From Kiritimatiellia bacterium (GTDB lineage: Bacteria > Verrucomicrobiota > Kiritimatiellia > RFP12 > UBA1067): a DNA stretch of 64,000 nucleotides. The position numbers were made by a program, and so were the translations under genes. The notes below the pieces were generated by a model that was not told the origin of the DNA, did not search any database, and saw only the letters and a program-made list of their open reading frames with translations. Positions within the stretch are counted from its first letter, which is position 1. The number at the start of each line of letters is the position of its first letter. Below, one piece after another: positions 35,268 to 46,623 of the stretch. The DNA lies in NCBI GenBank assembly GCA_017450695.1, contig JAFSTA010000076.1, positions 1 through 64,000 on the forward strand, written 5' to 3'.

Positions 35268-35281
35268 TTAGTCATAACTAA
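35268..35281. promoter_or_regulatory. Possible metal-regulator operator before feoB
   Basis: TTAGTCATAACTAA: arms TTAGT and ACTAA around a 4-bp centre, 20 bp upstream of the feoB start. The arms recall DtxR/IdeR-type boxes (TTAG...CTAA), but the match is partial. Confidence 0.3.
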
Positions 35282-35306
35282 TTCACTGTTCAAAAAAAAA
35301 CTGGCG

Positions 35307-35528
35307 TCAGACCAGTTCGATCCACTGCGCATCCTCCTTGCGGATGGATAGCTCGTACCCGCGAACCGTCACTTCCAGCGGATCGCCCAGCGGGGCAACC
35401 TTGCGGAGAAGCACGTCCGCGCCCTTGATCACGCCCATGTCCATGATCCTTCGTTTGGTGGGCCCCTCGCCGTGAACCTTCTTCACGGTACCGGACTCGC
35501 CGATCATCAAATCCTTCAACGTTTTCAT
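35307..35528 (-). CDS. feoA: FeoA-domain protein (first before feoB)
   Basis: 73-residue SH3-like FeoA protein, cytosolic partner of FeoB. The family glycine pattern is visible (GPTKRRIMDMGVIKG, then PLGDPLEVTVRGYELSIRKE). The start at 35528 gives the usual length; the frame continues upstream through TGGTTAGG-type repeat sequence, so a longer product is unlikely. It follows another FeoA-like gene and precedes feoB by 59 bp. Confidence 0.92.
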   Translation of the reverse strand: MKTLKDLMIGESGTVKKVHGEGPTKRRIMDMGVIKGADVLLRKVAPLGDPLEVTVRGYELSIRKEDAQWIELV

Positions 35529-35533
35529 AGCAC

Positions 35534-35606
35534 TGTGGTTAAGTGGTTGTGTGGTTAAGTGTTTGTGTAGTTGGATGGTTAGGTGGTCAGGTGGTTGTGC
35601 GGTTAG
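35534..35606. repeat. TGGTTAAG/TGGTTAGG array
   Basis: Eight or so imperfect units of the form GTGGTTRWGTGGTTG between the two feoA genes. Related arrays occur at 43895-43976 and 61656-61711. Confidence 0.65.
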
Positions 35607-35649
35607 CCCGTCGCCCGAACGGCACGTTACCGGAAATCCACCAACCACG

Positions 35650-35859
35650 CTACACCATGATATGCTGAGCCATTTCCCGCGTGAGCGCGAGACGGGCTCC
35701 CTTCACGTTCAGGATCAGGTCACCGGCTTGCGCCGAGATGATCGAGACCGTCTCGCCCGACACCAGACCCAGTTCAGCGAGACGCTTGCGGGTATCATCC
35801 CGCCCGCCGATCCGCTTGATCATGAACATCTTTCCCTGATCCATCAAAGTCAGTGGCAT
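35650..35859 (-). CDS. feoA: FeoA-domain protein (second)
   Basis: 69 residues. FeoA/SH3-like pattern RKRLAELGLVSGETVSIISAQAGDLILNVKGARLALTRE is represented by the LGL-x-x-G-x-x-V and G-x-R-x-A-L-x-R landmarks. AAGGAG precedes ATG 35859 by 5 nt; a GTG two codons upstream would sit on the ribosome-binding site. Tandem FeoA proteins upstream of feoB are common in anaerobes and may form a complex with FeoB. Confidence 0.9.
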   Translation of the reverse strand: MPLTLMDQGKMFMIKRIGGRDDTRKRLAELGLVSGETVSIISAQAGDLILNVKGARLALTREMAQHIMV

Positions 35860-35953
35860 ACCCACTCCTTATTCTCCGAAACGGACGCAACCGCATCACC
35901 GAAAGGAAACCAGCCTTCACAGAACCATCATACGGTTGCGCCCAAACATCTCC

Positions 35954-36853
35954 TTAGAAGCCAGCGGTGATGGCGAGACCGCCGACGAAGTTGTAGGAAT
36001 CGTGCGTGTCCCCGGCCGCGTCATTGTAGTCGCGGGCGCCTTCGCGCAGCGTGCTGTCGAACCAATAGTCGTAGTACGCGACATACGCGGAGAGGCTGAG
36101 GTGCTCGCAGATCGCCCACTCGAACTCACCCTTGATGCAGGTGTCCATCACGCCGCCGTGGTCGCTGGCTAGGTCGTACCCGCGGGTGCGGTGCTTGTCG
36201 CCGAAGCCTTGGCCGATGGCGGGGCGGAAGGTCAGGACATTGTCCTCTCCGTCCTTCACCAGCGGGAAGGTGTGTCCGACCTCGAAGTTGAGGTAGGTGC
36301 CTTCGTCCGCCATGATGTCGCGCTCATAGGAGAGGCAGGGTTCGAGCCAGAGGTCCGGCAGCCCGACCGAGGCATTGATGTACTGCGTGTCGTCCATGCT
36401 ACCATGGTAGCGCTGGATATATTCGTAGATGTAGTTCACGTCCAGCTCGAGGGAGCCGAGCGTCTCGCCGATGTCGAACGCGTGCGCAACGCCGCCGATC
36501 GCATCCAGCGTCGTGTAACGCCAGGCACGGTTGCCGTAGCCGCCCCATTTGCCGTTCGACTTATTGATGTCAAAAATCTCCTCGATGCCGAAATACACCC
36601 AGTCTGCCAACGTCAACTTAGCCCCCGGGGTGAGGATCGGGTCTTTCCCGTCAATCACACCGTAGGTCATGTACTTGGAATCGAACGAGAGGCTAAACTC
36701 GGCGGAAACCCACGAGAACTCGTCGTCCGCCTCTTCCTTGAGTTCCGGCTTCGTTTCCGAAGTTTGCGCAGGCTTTTTCGCCTCCTGCGCAAATGCGCCA
36801 AATCCCATCAAGCCCGCGGCAACGACAGCCGACATCAGTGACAGTTTCATCAT
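35954..36853 (-). CDS. Outer-membrane beta-barrel protein
   Basis: 299 residues with a signal peptide (MMKLSLMSAVVAAGLMGFGAFAQ) followed by an acidic, Lys/Glu-rich linker (25-45). The rest alternates polar and aromatic residues in strand-length blocks and ends in a terminal Phe (ITAGF), as expected for a barrel. AAAGGG lies before two consecutive ATG codons. It lies 94 bp upstream of the feo genes on the same strand behind a near-consensus promoter, so it is probably the first gene of the iron operon. The linked position suggests, but does not prove, a role in metal passage across the outer membrane. Confidence 0.78.
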   Translation of the reverse strand: MMKLSLMSAVVAAGLMGFGAFAQEAKKPAQTSETKPELKEEADDEFSWVSAEFSLSFDSKYMTYGVIDGKDPILTPGAKLTLADWVYFGIEEIFDINKSNGKWGGYGNRAWRYTTLDAIGGVAHAFDIGETLGSLELDVNYIYEYIQRYHGSMDDTQYINASVGLPDLWLEPCLSYERDIMADEGTYLNFEVGHTFPLVKDGEDNVLTFRPAIGQGFGDKHRTRGYDLASDHGGVMDTCIKGEFEWAICEHLSLSAYVAYYDYWFDSTLREGARDYNDAAGDTHDSYNFVGGLAITAGF

Positions 36854-36963
36854 TTTTCCCTTTCAGCATTCAACACATCACGCGGAAACCGGTCTCGCAT
36901 CCCAATACGAAGCCTGCCCCGCACAGCGTCCCGACCGACACACGCGGTCAAAGAACGGGGCAC

Positions 36964-36992
36964 AGTATATACTTCCCTCGCATTCCCGTCAA
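36964..36992 (-). promoter_or_regulatory. Promoter of outer-membrane/feo operon
   Basis: Minus-strand TTGACG (36992-36987) and TATACT (36969-36964) with a 17-bp spacer, about 110 nt upstream of the start. Confidence 0.75.
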
Positions 36993-37236
36993 GCAAAAAA
37001 TTAGTTTAATCTACTTTTTTTCGATGTGTATATTTTTTAGCTTGTTGGGTGGGGTGCTTCGCGCCAGTTGAGAAGCTGAAGGGGAAGGCAGTAGGGAGGA
37101 GGCAATACGCGGATCATCTCACGCAGAGGCGCGGAGAAGGCGGAGGAAACCAGGTCGCCAAATCGGGGAAGCGACACGCTTGTCGCTTCACGCGGTATCG
37201 TTGTCTTTTGTCCCACGTAGCGGGAAGACGCGCTAA

Positions 37237-37312
37237 GAATTGGGAAACAACGGGGACAACATCGAGAACAACTTGAGTCTGGACGGCTCGCAACCGCGAG
37301 CCGGATGGGAAA
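37237..37312 (-). repeat. AAGTTGT element, inverted partial copy
   Basis: Reads on the minus strand as CAACCGCGAGCC.., CAAGTTGTTCTCGATGTTGT and CCGTTGTTTCCCAATTC, matching the AAGTTGT elements at 15295 and 51216 in order. Confidence 0.55.
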
Positions 37313-37730
37313 AGTCACGCGGTTGCGCGACGACCGCCAGCAAGTTGTCCATCCGTTGTTCCAGTTGTTGTGCTTGCAAGCCCCTCTGCGCAAACGGTCG
37401 CGGGTTGTTCGGGGAAGCGACACTCTTGTCGCTTCTCGTAGTAATGGAAAGAAGCGGCAGGAGTGCCGCTTCCCCGAAAGCCGACGGCGAGGGCGCCGTC
37501 GCTACGCAGCGGTCGCGACGGAGCGCGACCACTCACTGCGCACGACATGCGGCACCAGTCCCAGTTGTTCCATTCGTCCCAGTTGTCCCATCTCGCGCAG
37601 GCGGCGGACTGACCATCGAACCACCTGACGTATCGGCAAGCGGAAAGCGAAAAGCTATATTTTTTACTTGGCATCTTTCCTTTTTTGAAGCAAAATGGTA
37701 AGACTTCTTTTTGAGAAAAGGTGGTAACAG

Positions 37731-39500
37731 ATGATCGCAAACACAAATATGGATACTTTGACGTCGCTCTGCAAGCGGCGCGGGTTCATTTTTCACAGCT
37801 CTGAAATCTACGGCGGCATCAACGGATTCTGGGATTACGGACCGTTCGGCTGCGAGATGAAGAACAACATCAAGAAGGCGTGGTGGGATTCGATGGTCCG
37901 TACCCGCGAGGACGTCGTCGGCCTGGACGCGACCATCATCATGCACCCTTCCGTCTGGAAGGCGTCCGGTCACCTCTCCACGTTCTCCGACCCGATGTGT
38001 ACGTGCCGCTCCTGCAAGAAGCTGATGCGCGCCGACCAGGTGGGCGACATCCTGCTGGACGGCGACGCGGGGAAATCGCTGGCGGAACTGCTCCAGGGCG
38101 GCGTGGACGCCGCCAAGATCGCGGGTTGGTGCAAGGGTAAGGCGAAGGGGCAGGCACCCAACCTGATCGCCGTGCAGAATGCCGACGCGCTGACGCTCGC
38201 CTTCCATGCGCTCCAGGATCACCCGGAGAAGTTCGCGACCGTCCAGGCGGTCTATACCTTGCTCGCGAAGCCCGACGCGGGGGAGGGGACACCTTACCTC
38301 GCGTGCCCGTACTGCGGCGGCGAGCTGACCGAGCCGCGCCCGTTCAACCTGATGTTCAAGACCGTGGTCGGTCCCGTCGATAACGCGGAGAACGTCGCGT
38401 ATCTGCGTCCCGAGACGGCGCAGGCGATCTTCGCCGAGTTCCCGAACATCGTCGCCACGAGCCGCGTGAGCGTTCCCTTCGGCATCGCGCAGATCGGCAA
38501 GTCCTTCCGCAACGAGGTGACGCCGCGCAACTACACCTTCCGCTCCCGCGAGTTCGAGCAGATGGAGCTGGAGTTTTTCATCCGTCCCGACGAGGCTGTC
38601 GAGTTGATCTGCGGCCATGTGCGGACGATGAAGGACAATCCCGACCTCTCGACGCCGCAGACCGACTGGGGCTGGGAGATCTGGCACAAGTACTGGGTGG
38701 AGCAGCGCAAGGCGTGGATCCGTCGCGTCGGCCTGCCCGAGGCGGACTTCACCGAGTACTGGCAGAAGCCGGACGAACTGGCGCATTACGCCCGCGCCTG
38801 CGTGGATATCGAGTACCAGTTCCCCTTCGGCCTCCAGGAACTGGAGGGCATCGCGGCCCGTTCGGACTACGACCTTTCGCAGCACCAGCTGCACTCCGGC
38901 AAGAGCATGGAGGTGTTCGACGAGGAGCTGAAGGCCGCCGTCTCCAAGATGGACGATGCGGCGAAGGCGGCGTTCACGGAAAAGACCGTCGCCGACTGGG
39001 TCGCGCGCGGCAAGGACGAGGAGAAGGCGCGGAAGTTCCTCGACTCGCTCTTCCAGGGACGCTACATCCCGCATGTCATCGAGCCGTCGTCGGGGGTCGA
39101 TCGCATGATGCTCGCGTTGCTCTGCAACGCCTACGACGAGCAGAAGCTGACGGACTCGAAGGGGAAGGACGACTCGCGTATCGTCCTGCACTTCAGTCCG
39201 GTCGTCGCCCCCGTCAAGGTGGCGGTCTTCCCGCTCGTCAAGAACAAGCCCGAGGTTTACAACAAGGCCCGCGAGGTCTTCGAGTACCTGCGCAAGCGCG
39301 TGGCGGCGTTCTGGGACGAGGGCGGCGCGATCGGGCGTCGGTACCGTCGGCAGGACGAGATCGGGACTCCGTGGTGCATCACCGTGGATTTCCAGACGCT
39401 GGAGGACGGCACCTTCACCGTGCGCGACCGCGACTCGATGGGGCAGGAGCGTATGACGCTCCAGCAGTTCCGCGACAAGATGGAAGAGGCGCTCCTGTAG
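37731..39500 (+). CDS. glyS: Glycyl-tRNA synthetase (alpha2 type)
   Basis: 589 residues; class II synthetase of the single-chain homodimeric type rather than the alpha/beta GlyQ-GlyS type. Landmarks are the N-terminal SLCKRRGFIF and YGGINGFWDYGPFG, motif 2 IGKSFRNEVTPRN and motif 3 EPSSGVDRM, ending in an anticodon-binding domain (VAVFPLVKN). CxxC pairs (CTCRSCKK and CPYCGG) indicate a zinc-binding insertion. AGGTGG lies 9 nt before the ATG. Monocistronic by spacing. Confidence 0.96.
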   Translation: MIANTNMDTLTSLCKRRGFIFHSSEIYGGINGFWDYGPFGCEMKNNIKKAWWDSMVRTREDVVGLDATIIMHPSVWKASGHLSTFSDPMCTCRSCKKLMRADQVGDILLDGDAGKSLAELLQGGVDAAKIAGWCKGKAKGQAPNLIAVQNADALTLAFHALQDHPEKFATVQAVYTLLAKPDAGEGTPYLACPYCGGELTEPRPFNLMFKTVVGPVDNAENVAYLRPETAQAIFAEFPNIVATSRVSVPFGIAQIGKSFRNEVTPRNYTFRSREFEQMELEFFIRPDEAVELICGHVRTMKDNPDLSTPQTDWGWEIWHKYWVEQRKAWIRRVGLPEADFTEYWQKPDELAHYARACVDIEYQFPFGLQELEGIAARSDYDLSQHQLHSGKSMEVFDEELKAAVSKMDDAAKAAFTEKTVADWVARGKDEEKARKFLDSLFQGRYIPHVIEPSSGVDRMMLALLCNAYDEQKLTDSKGKDDSRIVLHFSPVVAPVKVAVFPLVKNKPEVYNKAREVFEYLRKRVAAFWDEGGAIGRRYRRQDEIGTPWCITVDFQTLEDGTFTVRDRDSMGQERMTLQQFRDKMEEALL

Positions 39501-39616
39501 GCGGGGCGCGATGCGCCAGCTGAGAAGCTGAAAGTGGCTGAATGCTACCCCGGCTACCACGTTAGCCCCGCTTGACTGGCTGCTGTTTTGAAAAACAACG
39601 AGAGGAGAATTGAACG

Positions 39617-40681
39617 ATGATTCGAACAACCCGTCCTCCCATTCGTGTGGGAATCGTTGGACTGGGCCGCGCGGGATTGCAGATGCACGGTCCGGAGCTG
39701 ATGCAGTATCCACAACTTTTCCAGGTCGTCGCGGTCTGCGACCAGTTCAAAGACCGCCGCGACATGGCGCAACAGCAGTTTCCTGGATCCCGGGGCTACC
39801 GGCGCCTGGAAGACCTGCTGAGCGACCAGGCTGTGGAACTGGTGGATATCTGTACCCCGTCCCTCGACCACATGGACATGACGATCGAGGCGCTCAAGGC
39901 GAAGAAATGGGTCAATGTGGAACGCCCCTTCTGTCTGGAGTACAACCAGGCGATGGTGTTGCGCGCCGCCGCGTTGAAGTCGGGCGGCAAGCTGCTCGTG
40001 CGGCACAACTACCGGTACGAGCCCGCGTTCGTGCAGACCCGCGAGATCATCGAGTCTGGACTGCTCGGCCCGGTGTATGACATCAAGATCCGGCGCGGAC
40101 ACTTCCATCGGCGCGACGACTGGCAGACGGTCAAGAGTTGCGGCGGCGGCGTCTGCATGGCGTGGGGGCCGGCGTTCATGGATCAGGCGCAGGTGCTGCT
40201 CAACTCGCCGCCCGTGAAAATCTTCTCGGACTTTAAGCGCGTCGCTTCCGTCGGGGACGCCGAGGACTATTTGCGCATCGTGATGCGCAACTTCACGGGC
40301 CTGACGATCGACCTCGAAATCTCCGCCGGGCGAATCGGGGTGGATCCCCTCTTCTGCGTCACGGGCGAGAAGGGCGAATTCCGTCTCTACCCGGATGCGC
40401 CGGAGGGAACCCTGCGTATCATCGACCCGAAGCAGAAGCTGCCGCGTCGCCGTTCCAGCGTGCGGACGCCGCCGCTGGGCAGCTTCGGCACGGCGGAGAC
40501 GATCAACTGGCTCGACAAGCAGATTCCCGTCGCCCCGAAAGGTCGCGCGGGCATGGCGGTCATCTGGGAAGATGTCTATCGGCAGATTCGCGAGAACATC
40601 GCCTATCCCATCACCCTCGACCAGACCATCGAGACCATGCGCCTCTTAACGCTCATCAAGAAGGACAGCAATTATGCCTGA
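39617..40681 (+). CDS. Gfo/Idh/MocA-family oxidoreductase
   Basis: 354 residues. An N-terminal Rossmann fold (VGIVGLGRAG at about 11-20) binds NAD(P), and the NVERPFCLEY region replaces the common EKP signature of the family with ERP. Substrate unknown; family members oxidise sugars, cyclitols or amino sugars. GAGGAG precedes the ATG. The gene overlaps the Lrp-type regulator by 8 bp, which itself overlaps an aminotransferase, so the three are co-translated; a role in an amino-sugar or amino-acid pathway is a reasonable inference. Confidence 0.88.
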   Translation: MIRTTRPPIRVGIVGLGRAGLQMHGPELMQYPQLFQVVAVCDQFKDRRDMAQQQFPGSRGYRRLEDLLSDQAVELVDICTPSLDHMDMTIEALKAKKWVNVERPFCLEYNQAMVLRAAALKSGGKLLVRHNYRYEPAFVQTREIIESGLLGPVYDIKIRRGHFHRRDDWQTVKSCGGGVCMAWGPAFMDQAQVLLNSPPVKIFSDFKRVASVGDAEDYLRIVMRNFTGLTIDLEISAGRIGVDPLFCVTGEKGEFRLYPDAPEGTLRIIDPKQKLPRRRSSVRTPPLGSFGTAETINWLDKQIPVAPKGRAGMAVIWEDVYRQIRENIAYPITLDQTIETMRLLTLIKKDSNYA

Positions 40682-41168
40682 GTTCACGAAAGACCCGCTG
40701 CTGCAGCTCTTGCGGCAGAACGCGCGGGAATCGGATGAGGTGCTGGCAAAACAGCTCGGACTGACTGCGGAAGAGGTGCGCCAACGGATCTCCGAATACC
40801 AGCGCGAAGGCGTGATCCGCGGGTTCCAGGCGGTCGTGAATACGGATCGCGTGGAGGACGACATCGTGCGGGCGGTCATCGAACTGCGCGTGCGCCCGGA
40901 ACGCGAGGGCGGGTTCGACCGCATCGCGCAGCGCATCTGCAAGTTTTCCCACGTCGAGTCGATGTACCTCATGTCCGGTCGCTACGATCTCCTCTTGTTC
41001 GTCAAGGGCAAGACGCTTCAGGATGTCGCGAACTTCGTCTCCGCGCGCCTGGCGACGCTGGACGGCGTGCTGGAGACCGCGACGCACTTCATGCTCAAGA
41101 CCTATAAAGACAACGGCGTGCTGATGGAGGGTGATTCGCATGACGACCGACTCCAAGTCTCCCCGTAG
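40674..41168 (+). CDS. Lrp/AsnC-family transcriptional regulator
   Basis: 164 residues. N-terminal winged helix (LAKQLGLTAEEVRQRISEYQ, 20-residue HTH, about 23-42), linker, then the RAM ligand-binding domain with the GRYDLLLFVKG block. It overlaps the oxidoreductase by 8 bp and the aminotransferase by 29 bp. Bacillus alaR-alaT has the same regulator-aminotransferase pairing, so it may control the aminotransferase in response to an amino acid. Confidence 0.9.
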   Translation: MPEFTKDPLLQLLRQNARESDEVLAKQLGLTAEEVRQRISEYQREGVIRGFQAVVNTDRVEDDIVRAVIELRVRPEREGGFDRIAQRICKFSHVESMYLMSGRYDLLLFVKGKTLQDVANFVSARLATLDGVLETATHFMLKTYKDNGVLMEGDSHDDRLQVSP

Positions 41169-42318
41169 GTTCATCTCGCGTGTCGTGCAGGACCTGCCGA
41201 AGTCTGGCATCCGCAAGTTCTTCGACATCGTCGCGGGGCGCAAGGATGTCATCTCCCTCGGAATCGGCGAACCCGATTTCGCCACGCCCTGGCACATTTG
41301 CGAGGCTGCGCTCGATTCGATGGAATCCGGCGCGACGCACTACACCGCGAACCTGGGAACGCCCAAGTTGCGCGAAGCGCTCGCCGACTACATGGCCCGC
41401 TCTTTCCACGCGTCTTACAATCCCAAGACGGATATCCTCGTCTCCGTCGGTGTCAGCGAGGCGATGGACATCGCACTCCGCGCGATCCTGGAACCGGGCG
41501 ACGAGGTACTCTACCACGAGCCTTGTTTCGTCGCCTACGCACCGATCATCAAAATGGCGGGAGGCGTTCCCGTCGCGGTCCCGACCTGCCGCGCCAACGA
41601 ATTTCGCCTGACGGTCGAGGAACTGGAGAAGCGCGTCACGCCGAAAACCAAGGCGCTTCTGGTCAACTATCCGAACAACCCGACCGGTGCGACGCTGGAC
41701 GCGAAGGACGCGGAGGAAATCGCGGACTTCTCGATCCGCCACGATCTCGTGCTGATCTCCGACGAGGTGTATTCGGAATTGACCTACGAGGGAGACCGTA
41801 CCTCCTTTGCCTCCATCCCGCGTATCCACGACCGCTTGATTTTCCTCAACGGATTCTCCAAGGCGTGGGCGATGACGGGATTCCGGCTGGGATATGTCTG
41901 CGCCCCCGCCGAGATGATGGACTGCATCATGAAGGTGCATCAGTACGCGATCATGTCTGCGCCGACGCCCTCGCAAGCGGCGGGTTACGAGGCGCTGGTG
42001 AACGGTGACGAGGATATCTGCGCCATGCGCGAGGAATATCGCCGCCGCCGGAATTTCATCGTGGCGTCGCTTCAGGAGATGGGGCTGGACTGTTTCCCTC
42101 CGAAAGGCGCGTTCTATGTTTTCCCGTCGATCCAGAAGACAGGGCTGACCTCGAACGACTTCGCCGTCCGGCTGTTGGAAGAGCAGAATGTTGCCTGTGT
42201 TCCCGGTACCGCCTTCGGCGTGTGCGGGGAGGGATTCCTCCGTTGCTCCTACGCCACGGGAATGGAACAGCTGAAAGAGGCGATGGAACGCATCGGACGA
42301 TTCCTGAAAACGATCTGA
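41140..42318 (+). CDS. PLP-dependent aminotransferase, class I/II
   Basis: 392 residues, fold-type I. Family features: LGIGEPDFATP near the N-terminus, NYPNNPTGATL (Asn binding PLP), SDEVYSEL (Asp to PLP nitrogen), NGFSKAWAMTGFRLGY with the Schiff-base Lys in FSKAW, and FRxxY-like C-terminal Arg (FLRCSYAT). Closest in appearance to alanine/aspartate aminotransferases of the AlaT/PatA type. Start chosen at ATG 41140, 9 nt after GGAGG; a GTG at 41131 abuts the ribosome-binding site. Overlaps the Lrp-type gene by 29 bp. Confidence 0.93.
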   Translation: MTTDSKSPRRFISRVVQDLPKSGIRKFFDIVAGRKDVISLGIGEPDFATPWHICEAALDSMESGATHYTANLGTPKLREALADYMARSFHASYNPKTDILVSVGVSEAMDIALRAILEPGDEVLYHEPCFVAYAPIIKMAGGVPVAVPTCRANEFRLTVEELEKRVTPKTKALLVNYPNNPTGATLDAKDAEEIADFSIRHDLVLISDEVYSELTYEGDRTSFASIPRIHDRLIFLNGFSKAWAMTGFRLGYVCAPAEMMDCIMKVHQYAIMSAPTPSQAAGYEALVNGDEDICAMREEYRRRRNFIVASLQEMGLDCFPPKGAFYVFPSIQKTGLTSNDFAVRLLEEQNVACVPGTAFGVCGEGFLRCSYATGMEQLKEAMERIGRFLKTI

Positions 42319-42348
42319 GCCAGTCGTAGTCCCGCGTGAACCCATGCC

Positions 42349-42828
42349 ATGTTCTCGATTCCGACACAACTTACGCTCCTGGGTACACCCTACCGCACGG
42401 AATGGATTCCCTCGCGGAAGGCGAAGGCGATTGCGTTGGAGGATGATCACGTGAATGTCCTCTTCCCCGCTTCGGGTACGCCGGAAGAATGGGAAGAGCT
42501 TCTCCGCGAGTTTTACAGGAATCGTCTGCTGATGACGGTTGAGCCGTTGCTACGCACATGGGCGGAGCGGATGCGGGTCACCTACCGGGGATTCTCCGTC
42601 AAGCGGATGCATACGCGCTGGGGAACCTGCAACATCACGCGGCACTTCATCTGGTTCAGCCTGATGCTCGCGGAACACCCCGTCCGACTGGTCGAGTTGA
42701 TCGTGGTTCACGAACTCTGCCACTTGCTCGAAACCAATCACAACGCCCGTTTCAAGTACCTGATGTCCCTCTACCTCCCCGATTGGAAAGAGCGCGACAG
42801 GGAACTCAACCATCCCGCCGAGGGATAG
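42349..42828 (+). CDS. YgjP-like zinc metallopeptidase
   Basis: 159 residues. The VVHELCHLLETNH segment supplies HExxH plus the downstream His, and RWGTCN resembles the WGSC motif of YgjP/SprT-like (DUF45) proteins; PDWKER near the C-terminus is also typical. Probable cytosolic zinc-dependent protease-like protein of unknown substrate. It begins 30 bp after the aminotransferase and may be in the same transcript; no strong ribosome-binding site. Confidence 0.88.
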   Translation: MFSIPTQLTLLGTPYRTEWIPSRKAKAIALEDDHVNVLFPASGTPEEWEELLREFYRNRLLMTVEPLLRTWAERMRVTYRGFSVKRMHTRWGTCNITRHFIWFSLMLAEHPVRLVELIVVHELCHLLETNHNARFKYLMSLYLPDWKERDRELNHPAEG

Positions 42829-42897
42829 AAGGGATGGAAGAGAGGAAAGGGATACCAAACGACCGTTCCGAAAATCCTTGTCCCTATCAGCCAGCCG

Positions 42898-43167
42898 TTA
42901 CTCCGTAAAGTTGGGCATGGGCGGTGGCGGCAGGTTGAAGGCCCCTGCGATGAGTTGGCCCAATTTGTCATCCCGGGCAAGCGCATCCTCCGGGATTTCG
43001 GCGGATGTGACCTCTCCCGGCGCGACAGCGGCATTGGTAATGGTGAGATCCGGTTTCGCAAGGCGAGCCTGTTCGGAATCTGGAATACCCTGTGTCGATT
43101 CAAGCACGGCGCGATCCACCATACCGATATTACCGGTTGTATTGCTATTGATGTTTGTCAAGTTCAT
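42898..43167 (-). CDS. Small proline-tailed protein next to ECF sigma factor
   Basis: 89 residues, no recognised domain. Asn/Thr-rich N-terminus (MNLTNINSNTTGNIGM), a mid-section with LTITNAAVAPGEVTSAEIP, and a C-terminus with DDKLGQLIAGAFNLPPPPMPNF. No signal peptide or membrane segment, so it is not a typical membrane anti-sigma factor. GGAG lies 8 nt before the ATG. It starts 32 bp after the ECF sigma gene on the same strand and is probably co-transcribed; it may be a cytosolic regulator or a target. Confidence 0.7.
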   Translation of the reverse strand: MNLTNINSNTTGNIGMVDRAVLESTQGIPDSEQARLAKPDLTITNAAVAPGEVTSAEIPEDALARDDKLGQLIAGAFNLPPPPMPNFTE

Positions 43168-43199
43168 ATCACTTCTCCGCATCCTCTACACGTCTGTGG

Positions 43200-43697
43200 C
43201 TAAAAGGTTACAAGGTCTCCGAGAAGAATTTTCAATTTTTCTTTCGCCCTGTGGATACGCACCTTCACGAGATTTTCCGAAACTCCGGTTTCGTGCGCGA
43301 TTTCGCGGATAGAAAGTTCGCCGATCTGGAACAGGGTGTACGCCTCGCGTAGCATCGGCGGCAACTCCGCAAACGCGGCGGCCAACCGCTTGCGGAGATA
43401 TTCGGTGTCGGAGGGAGGCGCCGCCGGATCCACCGTTCCCGCATCTTCTTCGCGGATTTCCTCGACGAAGGCCAGGCGGCTGTCGTCGCGGATCGCGTTT
43501 TTGCGGAGGTTGCGGGCGATGGTGAAGGCGAGCCCCGATACGGCGGCGTCATTGTCGCGGAGATCGTCGCGCATTTTCCAGAGCTTGAGGAAGACTTCCT
43601 GGACCAGGTCGCACGCATCATGGTACGCGCTGCCTGTGGCGACAAGCCAGTTTGTCAGCTTCGGGGCCAACACGGGATAGAGTTCTTGAATCGTCAT
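43200..43697 (-). CDS. ECF-type RNA polymerase sigma factor
   Basis: 165 residues with region 2 (about 20-80, HDACDLVQEVFLKLW for promoter melting) and region 4 (about 110-160, LPPMLREAYTLFQIGELSIREIA and GVSENLVKVRIHRAKEKL, quoted by key parts). The start at 43697 has GGCGGAATC upstream and gives the normal ECF length. It heads a two-gene operon with a small proline-tailed protein. Target promoters unknown. Confidence 0.92.
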   Translation of the reverse strand: MTIQELYPVLAPKLTNWLVATGSAYHDACDLVQEVFLKLWKMRDDLRDNDAAVSGLAFTIARNLRKNAIRDDSRLAFVEEIREEDAGTVDPAAPPSDTEYLRKRLAAAFAELPPMLREAYTLFQIGELSIREIAHETGVSENLVKVRIHRAKEKLKILLGDLVTF

Positions 43698-43894
43698 GAT
43701 TCCGCCGAATAAGCCATTTGTCCCTGCCCAGACCGAAGGAACACCGATTTCCCCCCAACCCCGAACAGAATGAACGGATTGTAGCATAATCCACCTTGAC
43801 CATCAAGCGTTTGTTGGCTGGTGGCTTTTAGCTGGTAGGCGGTAGGCTAGAGGTTCTAGAACTTCTAGCCATTCTAGACGGTGCCCGGCGGGCT

Positions 43895-46604
<2,710 letters not shown>

Positions 46605-46623
46605 CGAACGGGGAAGGGGAGTG

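Larger units (their letters stand above)
36854..37730. other. Intergenic region before glyS
   Basis: Apart from the promoter of the outer-membrane gene this 877-bp gap holds only repeats: GGGTGCTTCGCGCCAG plus linker (37050-37078), GCGACACGCTTGTCGC (about 37172-37187), an inverted AAGTTGT element (37237-37312), GCGACACTCTTGTCGC (about 37415-37430) and AGCGGCAGGAGTGCCGCTTCCCC (about 37453-37475, 20-mer core). A weak promoter-like pair (TTGGCA/CAAAAT) lies about 37671-37699 before glyS. Confidence 0.6.

Noticed and set aside
37533-39713. 726-residue minus-strand frame opposite glyS
   Set aside because: glyS is unambiguous; the antisense translation has no recognisable motif.
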